The notes under the pieces were generated by a model. The model was given only the letters and a program-made list of their open reading frames with translations, had not been told where the DNA came from and did no database searches. This document shows positions 35,131 to 42,575 of a DNA stretch of 64,000 bases, one piece after another (the first letter of the stretch is position 1; every line of letters starts with the position of its first letter). Made by a program: the position numbers and the translations under genes. Source of the DNA: Anaeromyxobacter dehalogenans 2CP-C (lineage in GTDB: Bacteria > Myxococcota > Myxococcia > Myxococcales > Anaeromyxobacteraceae); contig NC_007760.1 in the NCBI RefSeq assembly GCF_000013385.1, forward strand, positions 2,605,001 through 2,669,000, in the 5' to 3' direction.

Positions 35131-36026
35131 CGGAGCGCCCCCGCGACACGCCCGACGAGCGCCTCGATCCACTGCTCGTAGCTCTTCACCCCGGGCTCGC
35201 CGCCCACGTCGCCGGGCACGCGCACCACCTTCGCGCCGGCGTGGCGCGCCACCACCTCGGCGGACTTCGTGTCGTAGTAGTTCTCCACCACGATCGCCTT
35301 CACCTGCTCGCGCTGCGCCCGCTGGACCAGCTCGGCGAGGTAGGCGGGCGGCGCGGGCACGCCGGGGCGCGGCTCGATCTCGCCCGCCGACACGATCCCG
35401 CTCCAGTCGAGGAAGTACGTGAGCGTGCGGTGCTGCGAGAAGATCTTCTTGCCCTTCACCGGCGCGAGCGTCGCCTGCCAGCGCGCCATGTCGGCCTCGA
35501 GCTTCGTCCGGAACGCGGCGAGCGCGCCCTGGTAGGCGGCGGCGCCGGCGTGATCGAGCTCGCCGAGCTTCGCGGCGATGGCGGTCGCGACCTGGAGCGC
35601 GCGGCGCGGGTCGGTGAGGAAGTGCGGGTTGCCGGCGGGGTGGAGGTCGCCCCGGCTGCGGTCCACCGGGCCGGTGGGGACGTCGAGGACCTGCACCGCG
35701 GACGCGGCGGTGAGCCGGCGCGCGCCGCCGGGCTGGATGGCGGCGTTCCGCGACTGGTTCACGAGCGGCGGCAGCCAGCCGATCTCGAGGTCGAGGCCGA
35801 CGTCCACGAGCAGGTCGGCGTTGCGGAGCTTCACCGCCAGCATGGGGTTCGCGTCCACGTAGTGCGGGTCCTGCGAGCCGCGCGAGAGGCTCTCCACCGA
35901 GGCGCGGCCGGCGGAGACCTCGCGGACGAGCGCGGCGAGCCCCTCCGTCGTGGTCACGACGCGGGGGCCGGCGAGGGCGAGGGAGGGGACGAGGGCCAGG
36001 AGGAAGGCGAGCGTGCGAGTCGTCAT
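35127..36026 (-). CDS. Metal ABC transporter substrate-binding protein (ZnuA-like)
   Basis: 299 residues. The signal peptide is LAFLLALVPSLALAG (cleavage near residue 19). Cluster A-I binding-protein features include GSQDPHYVDANPML (His ligand near 55), HPAGNPHFLTDPRRAL (His near 130), SQHRTLTYFLDW (His near 195) and a final Glu/Asp region VVENYYDTKSA. Three His plus an acidic ligand suit Zn or Mn. There is no long His-rich loop of the kind usual in ZnuA. It is the first of the importer genes, 13 bp after the porin gene. Confidence 0.9.
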   Translation of the reverse strand: MTTRTLAFLLALVPSLALAGPRVVTTTEGLAALVREVSAGRASVESLSRGSQDPHYVDANPMLAVKLRNADLLVDVGLDLEIGWLPPLVNQSRNAAIQPGGARRLTAASAVQVLDVPTGPVDRSRGDLHPAGNPHFLTDPRRALQVATAIAAKLGELDHAGAAAYQGALAAFRTKLEADMARWQATLAPVKGKKIFSQHRTLTYFLDWSGIVSAGEIEPRPGVPAPPAYLAELVQRAQREQVKAIVVENYYDTKSAEVVARHAGAKVVRVPGDVGGEPGVKSYEQWIEALVGRVAGALR

Positions 36027-36039
36027 GGCTGGTCTCCTC

Positions 36040-37272
36040 CTAGAACGGGTGGGCGCCGTGCGCCCCGATGCCGAACTCGACGTGGAGCAGCGCCTCGAGG
36101 CCTCCTCCGCCGCCGGGCAGCCGGTCCCAGCCGACCTGGAGCCGCAGCCGCTGGAACTCCGACGGGAACCAGGTCACGAGCCCGCTGGCGCGCTGCTCGG
36201 TGCCGGCCGGCGCCTCGCCCGCGGACGGCGCGCGCTCGTAGCGCACGCCGTAGCCCCACCACGCGTTCTGCCGCCAGAACGCCTGCGTCCACCAGCCGGT
36301 CTCGGTGCCCCCGCCGTTCGCGTCGGCGGCGGCGCCCCGGAACCTCCGCGCGTACACCTCGCCCTGCACCGCCAGGTAGGCGCGGCCGGCGGGCGGACGG
36401 ATGCGCAGGTACGCGTCGGCGCCGCCGAGGTCGCGGAACGCGCCGGCGGTGCCCTCCCCGCGACGGGCGGCGGAGACGCCCAGGCCGAGCGTGGCCGCCT
36501 CGCCGATCGGCACGTAGTTGAGCAGGCGGGCCACGCCGGTCAGCTCCGAGGGCGCATCCTCGACGAGCGTCGTGTTCTGTCCGGCGAGGCGAAGCTCGGA
36601 GAACCAGGGCAGCGGCGCCAGCCAGGCGACCTCCACGCCGGGCCCGCCCAGCGACTCCTCTCCGAGCAGCCGCTCCCGCGCGAGCGGCGCGTCCACGAAC
36701 TCCCAGGCGTGCGGGTGCTGCAGGTTGAGCCGGCCGAACGGGCTGTAGATGCGGCCGGCGCGGACCTGCAGGCCGGCGGGGAGCGCGAGGGTGGTGACGT
36801 AGGCCTCCTCGACCCCGGCGCCGGCCTCGGTGAACGACAGGAAGACGTCGGCGCGGACGTACGGATCGACCACCGCCTGCAGCCCGAGCTCGAGCTCCTC
36901 GAACGCGAACGCCGGCTTCTCGGCGGGGCTGAACGGGCCGCCGCGCGGCGAGCGCTTCTCGACGTCGTACGAGTCGTAGGCGAGCGAGGCCGAGCCGATG
37001 GCGCTCACGTCGGGCAGGAGCAGGAGCCGCGCGTACGGGCTCCCGCCGGTGGACGGCGCGGCGGCGCCGCCGGCCGCAGGAGGCGTCTGCGGCGTGGGCG
37101 CCGGCGCGGCGGCGGACGCGCCCAGCTCCTTCGCGATCTCGGCCTCGAGCTGCTTCGAGTCCTGCTGCGCGGGGGGGCTGGACGGCGGGGAGGCCGCGCC
37201 GGACGACTGCGCGGAACCTGCGGTGGGGACGGCGGACACGGCGAGCACGCTCGCCACGATCAGTGAACGCAT
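36040..37272 (-). CDS. Outer-membrane porin-like protein of the metal-uptake operon
   Basis: 410 residues. The signal peptide is MRSLIVASVLAVSAVPTAGSAQ. An Ala/Pro-rich linker with KQLEAEIAKELGAS follows (about 38-75). A beta-barrel body has alternating polar/hydrophobic strands, such as AFEELELGLQAVVDPYVRADVF, YVTTLALPAGLQVRAGRIYSP and YLAVQGEVYARRF. The final residue is Phe (HGAHPF), as in outer-membrane barrels. It lies upstream of the ABC importer with 13 bp between, so it probably passes metal across the outer membrane. No plug domain or TonB box was seen. Confidence 0.78.
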   Translation of the reverse strand: MRSLIVASVLAVSAVPTAGSAQSSGAASPPSSPPAQQDSKQLEAEIAKELGASAAAPAPTPQTPPAAGGAAAPSTGGSPYARLLLLPDVSAIGSASLAYDSYDVEKRSPRGGPFSPAEKPAFAFEELELGLQAVVDPYVRADVFLSFTEAGAGVEEAYVTTLALPAGLQVRAGRIYSPFGRLNLQHPHAWEFVDAPLARERLLGEESLGGPGVEVAWLAPLPWFSELRLAGQNTTLVEDAPSELTGVARLLNYVPIGEAATLGLGVSAARRGEGTAGAFRDLGGADAYLRIRPPAGRAYLAVQGEVYARRFRGAAADANGGGTETGWWTQAFWRQNAWWGYGVRYERAPSAGEAPAGTEQRASGLVTWFPSEFQRLRLQVGWDRLPGGGGGLEALLHVEFGIGAHGAHPF

Positions 37273-37364
37273 GACGCACCTCGGCGCGCGCGCGGCGCGC
37301 CATGTTACGCGGAATGGATCGAGCGCGCGCGACGAGGTGCGCGCTCATGCGGAGCCGATGGGGG

Positions 37365-37628
37365 CTACGCGTTCCGCGGAGGTGACTGCCCGGGGACGGC
37401 GCCGAGCGGGGCGCCCAGCACGGGTGCGAGGCCGCGCGCAGGCTCGACCACGTCCTCGAGGACGGGGCGCGGCGCGACGTCGGGGGTCTCGTCGTGCGCG
37501 ACGTCGGCGCTCCGCACCGCGCACACGGCGCAGTGATCGGCGCCGTGCGGGCCGGGTGCGTGCGCGTGGTGACCCCCGGCCGCGAAGACCAGGAACAGGG
37601 CCAGCCCGGCGGCGAGGAGCGCGCGCAT
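37365..37628 (-). CDS. Small His/Cys-containing exported protein (DUF2946-like)
   Basis: 87 residues with an N-terminal hydrophobic segment (MRALLAAGLALFLVFAAGG) followed directly by HHAHAPGPHGADHCAVCAV, a His cluster and a C-x-x-C pair. The layout resembles short DUF2946-type proteins found with copper or zinc genes. It is the first leftward gene upstream of the porin, 92 bp away. A role in periplasmic metal handling or sensing is inference from composition and position. Confidence 0.65.
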   Translation of the reverse strand: MRALLAAGLALFLVFAAGGHHAHAPGPHGADHCAVCAVRSADVAHDETPDVAPRPVLEDVVEPARGLAPVLGAPLGAVPGQSPPRNA

Positions 37629-37706
37629 CCGGCCCCGAACTTGGTCGGCCGCTCCACGGCTGTCAACCGAAAGTGCCAGCGCCCCCGCCGCGGCGCGGGC
37701 GCGGGT

Positions 37707-38882
37707 TCACGCTCCGAGCGCGCCCGCCGCCCGCAAGGCCGCGATCTCCGAGGGCGAGAACCCGGCCTCCGCCAGCACCGCCTCGCCGTGCTCGCCCAGC
37801 CGGGGCGCGGCCCGGAGCGGCGCCGCCTCGCCGCGCAGCCGCACCGGGGACGCCACCGCGGGCAGCGCCCTGCCCTCCCACGGCGTGTCCACCTCGACGA
37901 ACGCGCCGCGCGCGGCGAGCTGCGGGTCGGCGCGCGGCTCGTCGCCCTCCAGCACCGGCGCGACGCACGCGTCGTGCGCCGCCGCGAACGCGGCCCACTC
38001 GTCGCGCGTGCGCGCCGCGAAGAGCGCCTCCAGCTCGGCGCGCAGGCCGGCGCCGCCCTCGTCCCACTGCCGCGAGGCGAGCTCCGGCCGGCCCACGGCC
38101 TCGCAGAACGCGGCGAAGAACGAAGGCTCGAGCGCGGCGAGCGCGACGAAGCGGCCGTCGCGGGTGCGGTACACGCCGTAGCAGGCCGCGCCGCCGTCGA
38201 GGAGCTCGCGGCCGCGCGCCAGCGGCGCGCCGCGGGCCCACGCCATCCCGAGCGGCATGGCGAGCAGCGCCAGCGCGCCCTCGGTCATCGACACGTCCAC
38301 GTGCGCGCCCTCGCCGGTGGACGCGCGCCGCAGGAGCGCCGCCAGGATGCCGGCCACCGCGGGCCAGGCGCCGCCCGCCACGTCCGCGACCTGCACGCCG
38401 AGCGGCCGCGGCGCGTCGGGCGGGCCGTTCGCGGCGAGCACGCCCGACACCGCGCAGTAGTCGAGGTCGTGGCCGGCGCGCCCGGCGTACGGGCCGTCCT
38501 GCCCGTAGCCGGAGATGGAGCAGAGCACGAGGCCGGGGGCGCGGGCGCGCAGCGCCTCGTACCCGACGCCGAGGCGGTCGAGCACGCCGGGCCGGAAGGA
38601 CTCGACGACGGCGTCGGCGCGCGCCGCGAGCCGCAGGAAGGTCTCGACGCCCTCCGGCCGGCGGAGGTCGAGCGCGAGCGAGCGCTTGTTGCGGTTGAGC
38701 GCGTGGAACGCGCCGGACTGCTCGCCCGCGAGCGGCGGCATCCAGCGCAGCCAGTCGCCGCCCTGCGGATCCTCCACCTTCACGACGTCCGCGCCGAGAT
38801 CCGCGAGGACCAGCGTCGCGTACGGCCCGGGGAGGAGCCGGGTGAGGTCGAGGATGCGGACGCCGGCGAGCGGGAGCGCCAC
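37707..38882 (-). CDS. CaiB/BaiF CoA-transferase family protein (alpha-methylacyl-CoA racemase type)
   Basis: 391 residues. The N-terminal family signature VRILDLTRLLPGPYATLVLADLGADVVKVE is clear (about 8-37). GHDLDYCAVSGVLA near residue 130 matches the G-H-D-x-x-Y segment of alpha-methylacyl-CoA racemase, where the His acts as a base, rather than the catalytic Asp context of formyl-CoA transferases. The predicted role is epimerising 2-methyl branched acyl-CoA or moving CoA between acids in lipid degradation. It is 15 bp downstream of the SCP2 gene, same strand, suggesting a shared lipid-handling operon. Confidence 0.88.
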   Translation of the reverse strand: MALPLAGVRILDLTRLLPGPYATLVLADLGADVVKVEDPQGGDWLRWMPPLAGEQSGAFHALNRNKRSLALDLRRPEGVETFLRLAARADAVVESFRPGVLDRLGVGYEALRARAPGLVLCSISGYGQDGPYAGRAGHDLDYCAVSGVLAANGPPDAPRPLGVQVADVAGGAWPAVAGILAALLRRASTGEGAHVDVSMTEGALALLAMPLGMAWARGAPLARGRELLDGGAACYGVYRTRDGRFVALAALEPSFFAAFCEAVGRPELASRQWDEGGAGLRAELEALFAARTRDEWAAFAAAHDACVAPVLEGDEPRADPQLAARGAFVEVDTPWEGRALPAVASPVRLRGEAAPLRAAPRLGEHGEAVLAEAGFSPSEIAALRAAGALGA

Positions 38883-38897
38883 GCCCGTGGCCCGGGA

Positions 38898-39230
38898 TCA
38901 GACGAGGATCTGCTGCAGCTTCATGGCGAGGCCCATGTCGCCCTGGATCTTCAGCTTCCCGGACATGAAGGCCATCTGCGGGTTGAGCTTGCCGTTCACG
39001 ATGTTCAGGAAGTCCTGCTCGGTCGCGGCGACGGTGCACTTCGGGCTGGGCGGCGCGCCCTCGCTCACCTTCCCGCCGGGCGCGGTGCAGTCCACGCCCC
39101 AGGTGCCGCCGCCGGGACCGCTGATGTTGAACTGGTAGACCGCCGCGATCCGGGTGACGACGTCCGGCTTCGCCTGGAGCTTCGCCGGGATGTGATGCTC
39201 GAAGACTTCCTTCACGGTGGACACTGCCAT
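38898..39230 (-). CDS. SCP2 sterol-carrier domain protein
   Basis: 110 residues, a single SCP2 domain. VKEVFEHHIPAKLQAKPD leads into YQFNISGPGGGTWGVDC. KCTVAATEQDFLNIVNGKLNPQMAFMSGKLKIQGDMGLAMKLQ is the standard second half in which the fatty-acyl tunnel forms (only short parts need be compared). It binds acyl chains or acyl-CoA and is probably cytosolic. The ATG at 39230 is preceded by an approximately 55-base leader from a TTGACA promoter. Operon with the CaiB-type gene. Confidence 0.9.
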   Translation of the reverse strand: MAVSTVKEVFEHHIPAKLQAKPDVVTRIAAVYQFNISGPGGGTWGVDCTAPGGKVSEGAPPSPKCTVAATEQDFLNIVNGKLNPQMAFMSGKLKIQGDMGLAMKLQQILV

Positions 39231-39290
39231 CTCGGACCCTCGGAGCCGCTCGGCGGCCGCTGATTCCAGAATCAAGCCTGCGGAGACGGC

Positions 39291-39319
39291 AACGTATTGG
39301 GCGGGTCCGGGAGTGTCAA
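39291..39319 (-). promoter_or_regulatory. Promoter of SCP2-CaiB operon
   Basis: Read leftward: TTGACA (39319-39314), 17 bases, TACGTT (39296-39291). The -35 context GGCTTGACACTCCCGGAC is nearly the same as that upstream of guaB (GGCTTGACGCTCCCGGAC). Confidence 0.65.
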
Positions 39320-39339
39320 GCCGGCCCCGGCACCGGCCG

Positions 39340-39723
39340 CTACGCGCGCCCGTGCGTCTGCACGGCGTCGTTCACCGCGGCGGTGAGCGCGTCCGGATCG
39401 ACCGGCTTGATGAGCACCGCGTCCACGTCGCGGCCACGCGCCCGCGCGATGTCGTCGCGCTCGGCCCAGCCGGTGACGATCACCACCGGGACGGTGGGCG
39501 CGATGGCCTTCGCCGCCCGGGCCATCTCCAGCCCGCCCATGCCGGGCATCCCGACGTCGGTGACCACCACGTCGATGGAGTGCTCGGAGAGGGTCTTCAG
39601 CCCCTCCTGCCCGCTCGCGGCGGACAGGACCAGGCACCCGGAGGCGGTGAGCACCTCCGCCATGAGCTCCCGGTTGTCGTCGTCGTCCTCGACGAGGAGG
39701 ACCCGTACCCCGCTCTGCTCCAT
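39340..39723 (-). CDS. Single-domain response regulator
   Basis: 127 residues, only a receiver domain. The acidic pocket is EDDDD (about 11-15), the phosphorylation Asp is in VVVTDVGMPGMGG (about 55), the Thr/Ser switch is in VVIVTGWAE and the Lys is in VLIKPVD. There is no output domain, so it acts by protein contact or within a phosphorelay. ATG 39723 has GAGGGG upstream. No kinase gene is nearby, so it is an orphan. Confidence 0.92.
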   Translation of the reverse strand: MEQSGVRVLLVEDDDDNRELMAEVLTASGCLVLSAASGQEGLKTLSEHSIDVVVTDVGMPGMGGLEMARAAKAIAPTVPVVIVTGWAERDDIARARGRDVDAVLIKPVDPDALTAAVNDAVQTHGRA

Positions 39724-39815
39724 GATCCCCTCGCCGGGCGGCCGCACGACCTGGCACCCCGGGGTCAGTTAAGCACTCGCTGCCCCGGGGCGCGACCGCC
39801 TCGTGGGGGCGACGG

Positions 39816-41630
39816 CTACTCGGCGTAGAAGGAGTCGAGCAGGGCCTGGTACTGCTGCGTGACGACCTTGCGCTTCACCTTCAAGGTGGGCGTCAGCTCG
39901 CCCGTCGCCTGGGTGAAGTCGCGCGGCAGGATCTCGAACTTCTTGATGGTCGCGTAGCTCGCCTGGCGGGCGTTGAGCGCGTCGATCGACTGCTGGATGC
40001 GCGCGCGCAGCCGGGGATCGCGGTGCAGCCCCTCGCCGGCGGGCAGGCCCTGGTCGCTCGCCCACTTGCGCGCGTTCTCCTCGTTGAGCGTGATGAGCGC
40101 CGAGAGGAACTTGCGCTTGTCGCCGTGCACCATGACCTGCGAGACGAGCGGGTCGGTCTTCAGCTCGTTCTCGAGGTTCTGCGGCGCCACGTTCTTCCCG
40201 CCGGCGGTGACGATGATGTCCTTCTTGCGGTCGGTGATCTTGAGGCAGCCCGCCTCGTCCACGAACCCGATGTCGCCGGTGGCGAGCCAACCGTCCTTGA
40301 GCACCTCGGCCGTGGCGGCGGGGTTGTTGTAGTACTCCTTCATCACGCACGGTCCCCGCACCATGATCTCGCCGTCCTCGGCGATGCGGACCTCGGTGCC
40401 GGGGACCGGCGGTCCCACCGTGCCGATCCGGTTCGCGCCGGGGCGGTTCACGAACGTGCCGGCGGAGGTCTCGGTGAGGCCGTAGCCCTCCAGGATCACG
40501 AAGCCGAGCTGGTCGAAGAAGTGGGCGATCTTCGGCGAGAGCGGCGCGCCGCCCGAGACGAACAGGCGCATCCGCCCGCCGAAGCGCTCGGACAGCGTGG
40601 CGGAGAGCTTCGGGAACACCAGCTTGCGGCCGATGGTGAGCCCGAGCGAGGAGTAGTCCTTCCCCTGCTCCTTCGCCGCGGCGTACTTCTCGAACTCCTC
40701 CAGGGCGAGCTTGAACAGCTTGCCCTTGAGGCCGGGCGTGGCGAGCCCCTTCGTGATCACGGTGTTGTAGGCCTTCTCGAAGATGCGCGGCACCGACGGC
40801 ATCACCGTGGGCCGGACCTCGCCGGCGTTGTCCACGATCTTCTCGAGCGACTCGACGAACGCGCCGGTGGCGCCGGTGCTGAACCAGACGGCCTCGATCA
40901 CCTTGGCGAACGAGTGCGCCATGGGCAGGAACATCAGGATGAGGTCGTCGGGGCGGACGACCTTCAGGCCCTCCACCGCCAGCGCCTCGTAGACCCAGTT
41001 GCCGTGCGTGAGCACGACGCCCTTCGGGTTGCCGGTGGTGCCGGAGGTGTAGATGAAGCTGGCCGGGTCGTCGCGCCGGATGCGGGCGAGCCGCGCCGCG
41101 TGCGCGTCGGGGTTCGAGGCGCGCCAGGCCACGCCGGCGCGCTCCACGTCGGCGAGCGTCCGCTCGAACGCGTCGGCCGCCGGGCCCTGCGCGCGCACGA
41201 GGCCCTCCAGCGCCGGGAGCTTGCCGCGGACCTCGCGGATCTTCGCCACCTGCGCCGCGGAGTCGCAGAACACGAAGCGCGCGCCGGAGTCGGCCAGGAT
41301 GTACTGGCACTCGGCGGGCGTGTTGGACTGGTAGATGGTGACGGTGATCCCGCCGGCGCCGAGGATCCCCAGGTCGGCCAGGATCCACTCGAGGTTCGTG
41401 TCGCCGATGATGGCGACGCGATCGCCGGCGCGGAGCCCGAACGACGCGAGGCCGTCGGACACGTCGCGCGCGCGGCGGGCCATCTCGGCCCAGCTCACGT
41501 CGCGCCAGGCGCCTCCGGACTTGAACTTCACCGCCGTCGCGTCGCCGCGCCGGCGCGCCTGCGCCTCGAACAGCGAGACGAGGTTCTGGGCGTCGGGCGC
41601 CCCCTTCCTGAGCTCCGCCTCGGCGATCAT
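39816..41630 (-). CDS. Long-chain-fatty-acid--CoA ligase (AMP-forming)
   Basis: 604 residues from ATG 41630, which has GAGGA upstream. The AMP-binding P-loop is SFIYTSGTTGNPKGV (near 190), followed by GYGLTETS (near 365), TGDIGFVDEAG, the hinge ITDRKKDIIVTAGGKNV, and a C-terminal Lys in TPTLKVKRKVV. The layout matches the FadD15/ACSL branch for C12-C18 acids: ATP, fatty acid and CoA give acyl-CoA, AMP and PPi. It follows the TPR gene by 13 bp on the same strand. A second, more distant acyl-CoA synthetase is at 58142. Confidence 0.93.
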   Translation of the reverse strand: MIAEAELRKGAPDAQNLVSLFEAQARRRGDATAVKFKSGGAWRDVSWAEMARRARDVSDGLASFGLRAGDRVAIIGDTNLEWILADLGILGAGGITVTIYQSNTPAECQYILADSGARFVFCDSAAQVAKIREVRGKLPALEGLVRAQGPAADAFERTLADVERAGVAWRASNPDAHAARLARIRRDDPASFIYTSGTTGNPKGVVLTHGNWVYEALAVEGLKVVRPDDLILMFLPMAHSFAKVIEAVWFSTGATGAFVESLEKIVDNAGEVRPTVMPSVPRIFEKAYNTVITKGLATPGLKGKLFKLALEEFEKYAAAKEQGKDYSSLGLTIGRKLVFPKLSATLSERFGGRMRLFVSGGAPLSPKIAHFFDQLGFVILEGYGLTETSAGTFVNRPGANRIGTVGPPVPGTEVRIAEDGEIMVRGPCVMKEYYNNPAATAEVLKDGWLATGDIGFVDEAGCLKITDRKKDIIVTAGGKNVAPQNLENELKTDPLVSQVMVHGDKRKFLSALITLNEENARKWASDQGLPAGEGLHRDPRLRARIQQSIDALNARQASYATIKKFEILPRDFTQATGELTPTLKVKRKVVTQQYQALLDSFYAE

Positions 41631-41643
41631 CGCGTCCTCGCTT

Positions 41644-42378
41644 TCACTTGCGTTCCAGCATGCCCCGCGCGACCTGCTGCCACCGTCGCTCCTCGGGGGG
41701 GTCATAACGGCCCGGCTCCGATGCCAGCGCCTTCTCGAGCTGCTCCCTCGCCTCGCGCCCGTGCCCTTCCTTCCGGTAGAGGTCGGCCAGGTACACGCGC
41801 GCGCGCACGTTGTCAGGGTTCTGCGCCAGCGCGGCGTGGAGCGCGCGCTCGCTCTTCTTCGCGTCGTACTTCGGCCAGGGGAGCTTGAACCAGAAGCGCC
41901 CCCACGCCGTCTGGATCGAGCCGTGCTGGAACCCGGGATCGATCTTCTCGGCGTGGGAGAGGCGGTCCTTGAACTTCCCCTCGATCCCCTGCGTCAGCGC
42001 CTTGAAGATGCCGATGCCGAGCGAGTAGTTGCCCATGCCGGCCGCCGCGAAGTGCCAGCCCTCGACGCGCGCCGGGTTCGCGCGGATGGCGCGCTCGCCG
42101 TACTCCCAGCCCTGCTTGCCGAGGCGGCTCTTCTCGGAGTCCTTCAGCGCCGGGTCGTCGGAGAGCCAGAAGTCGAGCCGGGCGAGCCGCCACAGCACCT
42201 CGTAGTCGTCGGGCGCGCGCCGCCCCGCGTCCTCGAGCGTGGCGCGCACCTCGTCGAGCGCGCCGGGCTCGTCGCGGCGCGCGTACGCCGCGTCGGAGCG
42301 CTCCAGCAGGTCCCGGAGGGCTGGCTCCTGGGGGGCAGCCGTGGCGGCCAGGGCGGCGGCGAGCAGCGCGCAGATCAT
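41644..42378 (-). CDS. Exported TPR-like protein
   Basis: 244 residues from ATG 42378. A short signal-like segment (MICALLAAALAATAAPQEP) is followed by helical repeats: YEVLWRLARLDFWLSDDP (about 55), WEYGERAIRANPARVEGWHF (about 85), then KKSERALHAALAQNPDNVRARVYLADLYRKEG (about 175-206) with TPR spacing. The middle (NYSLGIGIFKALTQGIEGKF) resembles the TatT-type TPR proteins linked to TRAP transporters, but no transporter genes are present. Operon with the acyl-CoA ligase. Periplasmic location is inferred. Confidence 0.75.
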   Translation of the reverse strand: MICALLAAALAATAAPQEPALRDLLERSDAAYARRDEPGALDEVRATLEDAGRRAPDDYEVLWRLARLDFWLSDDPALKDSEKSRLGKQGWEYGERAIRANPARVEGWHFAAAGMGNYSLGIGIFKALTQGIEGKFKDRLSHAEKIDPGFQHGSIQTAWGRFWFKLPWPKYDAKKSERALHAALAQNPDNVRARVYLADLYRKEGHGREAREQLEKALASEPGRYDPPEERRWQQVARGMLERK

Positions 42379-42492
42379 CCGGCAAGCATGCCGGGATGCG
42401 TCCCGCTTGGCTGCGCCCCTGGAGAGGTTCACCTGCCGTGACGTGACCCCGCGGCGGACGGGCAGGCGACCGGGGATCGACCGGTCTCTGCC

Positions 42493-42520
42493 CGCCCTTC
42501 GGCGGGCTCAGGGCGAGCGG
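42493..42520. repeat. Dispersed repeat unit (copy 1)
   Basis: CGCCCTTCGGCGGGCTCAGG continuing to GGCGAGCGG. It shares CCTT-x6-GGCTCAGGGCGAGCGG with 50294-50321. It is intergenic, after the VWA lipoprotein gene. Units of this type are scattered through many high-GC genomes (recalled). Confidence 0.6.
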
Positions 42521-42575
42521 AGCGCTTGCTGCGGCCGCGCCCGCCCGACCCCGGCCCCAGACGGGGCCACCAGGG

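Noticed and set aside
37273-37364. Zur-type operator upstream of the metal-uptake operon
   Set aside because: CATGTTACGCGGAATG is suggestive but lacks the symmetry of a Zur box; not enough to annotate.
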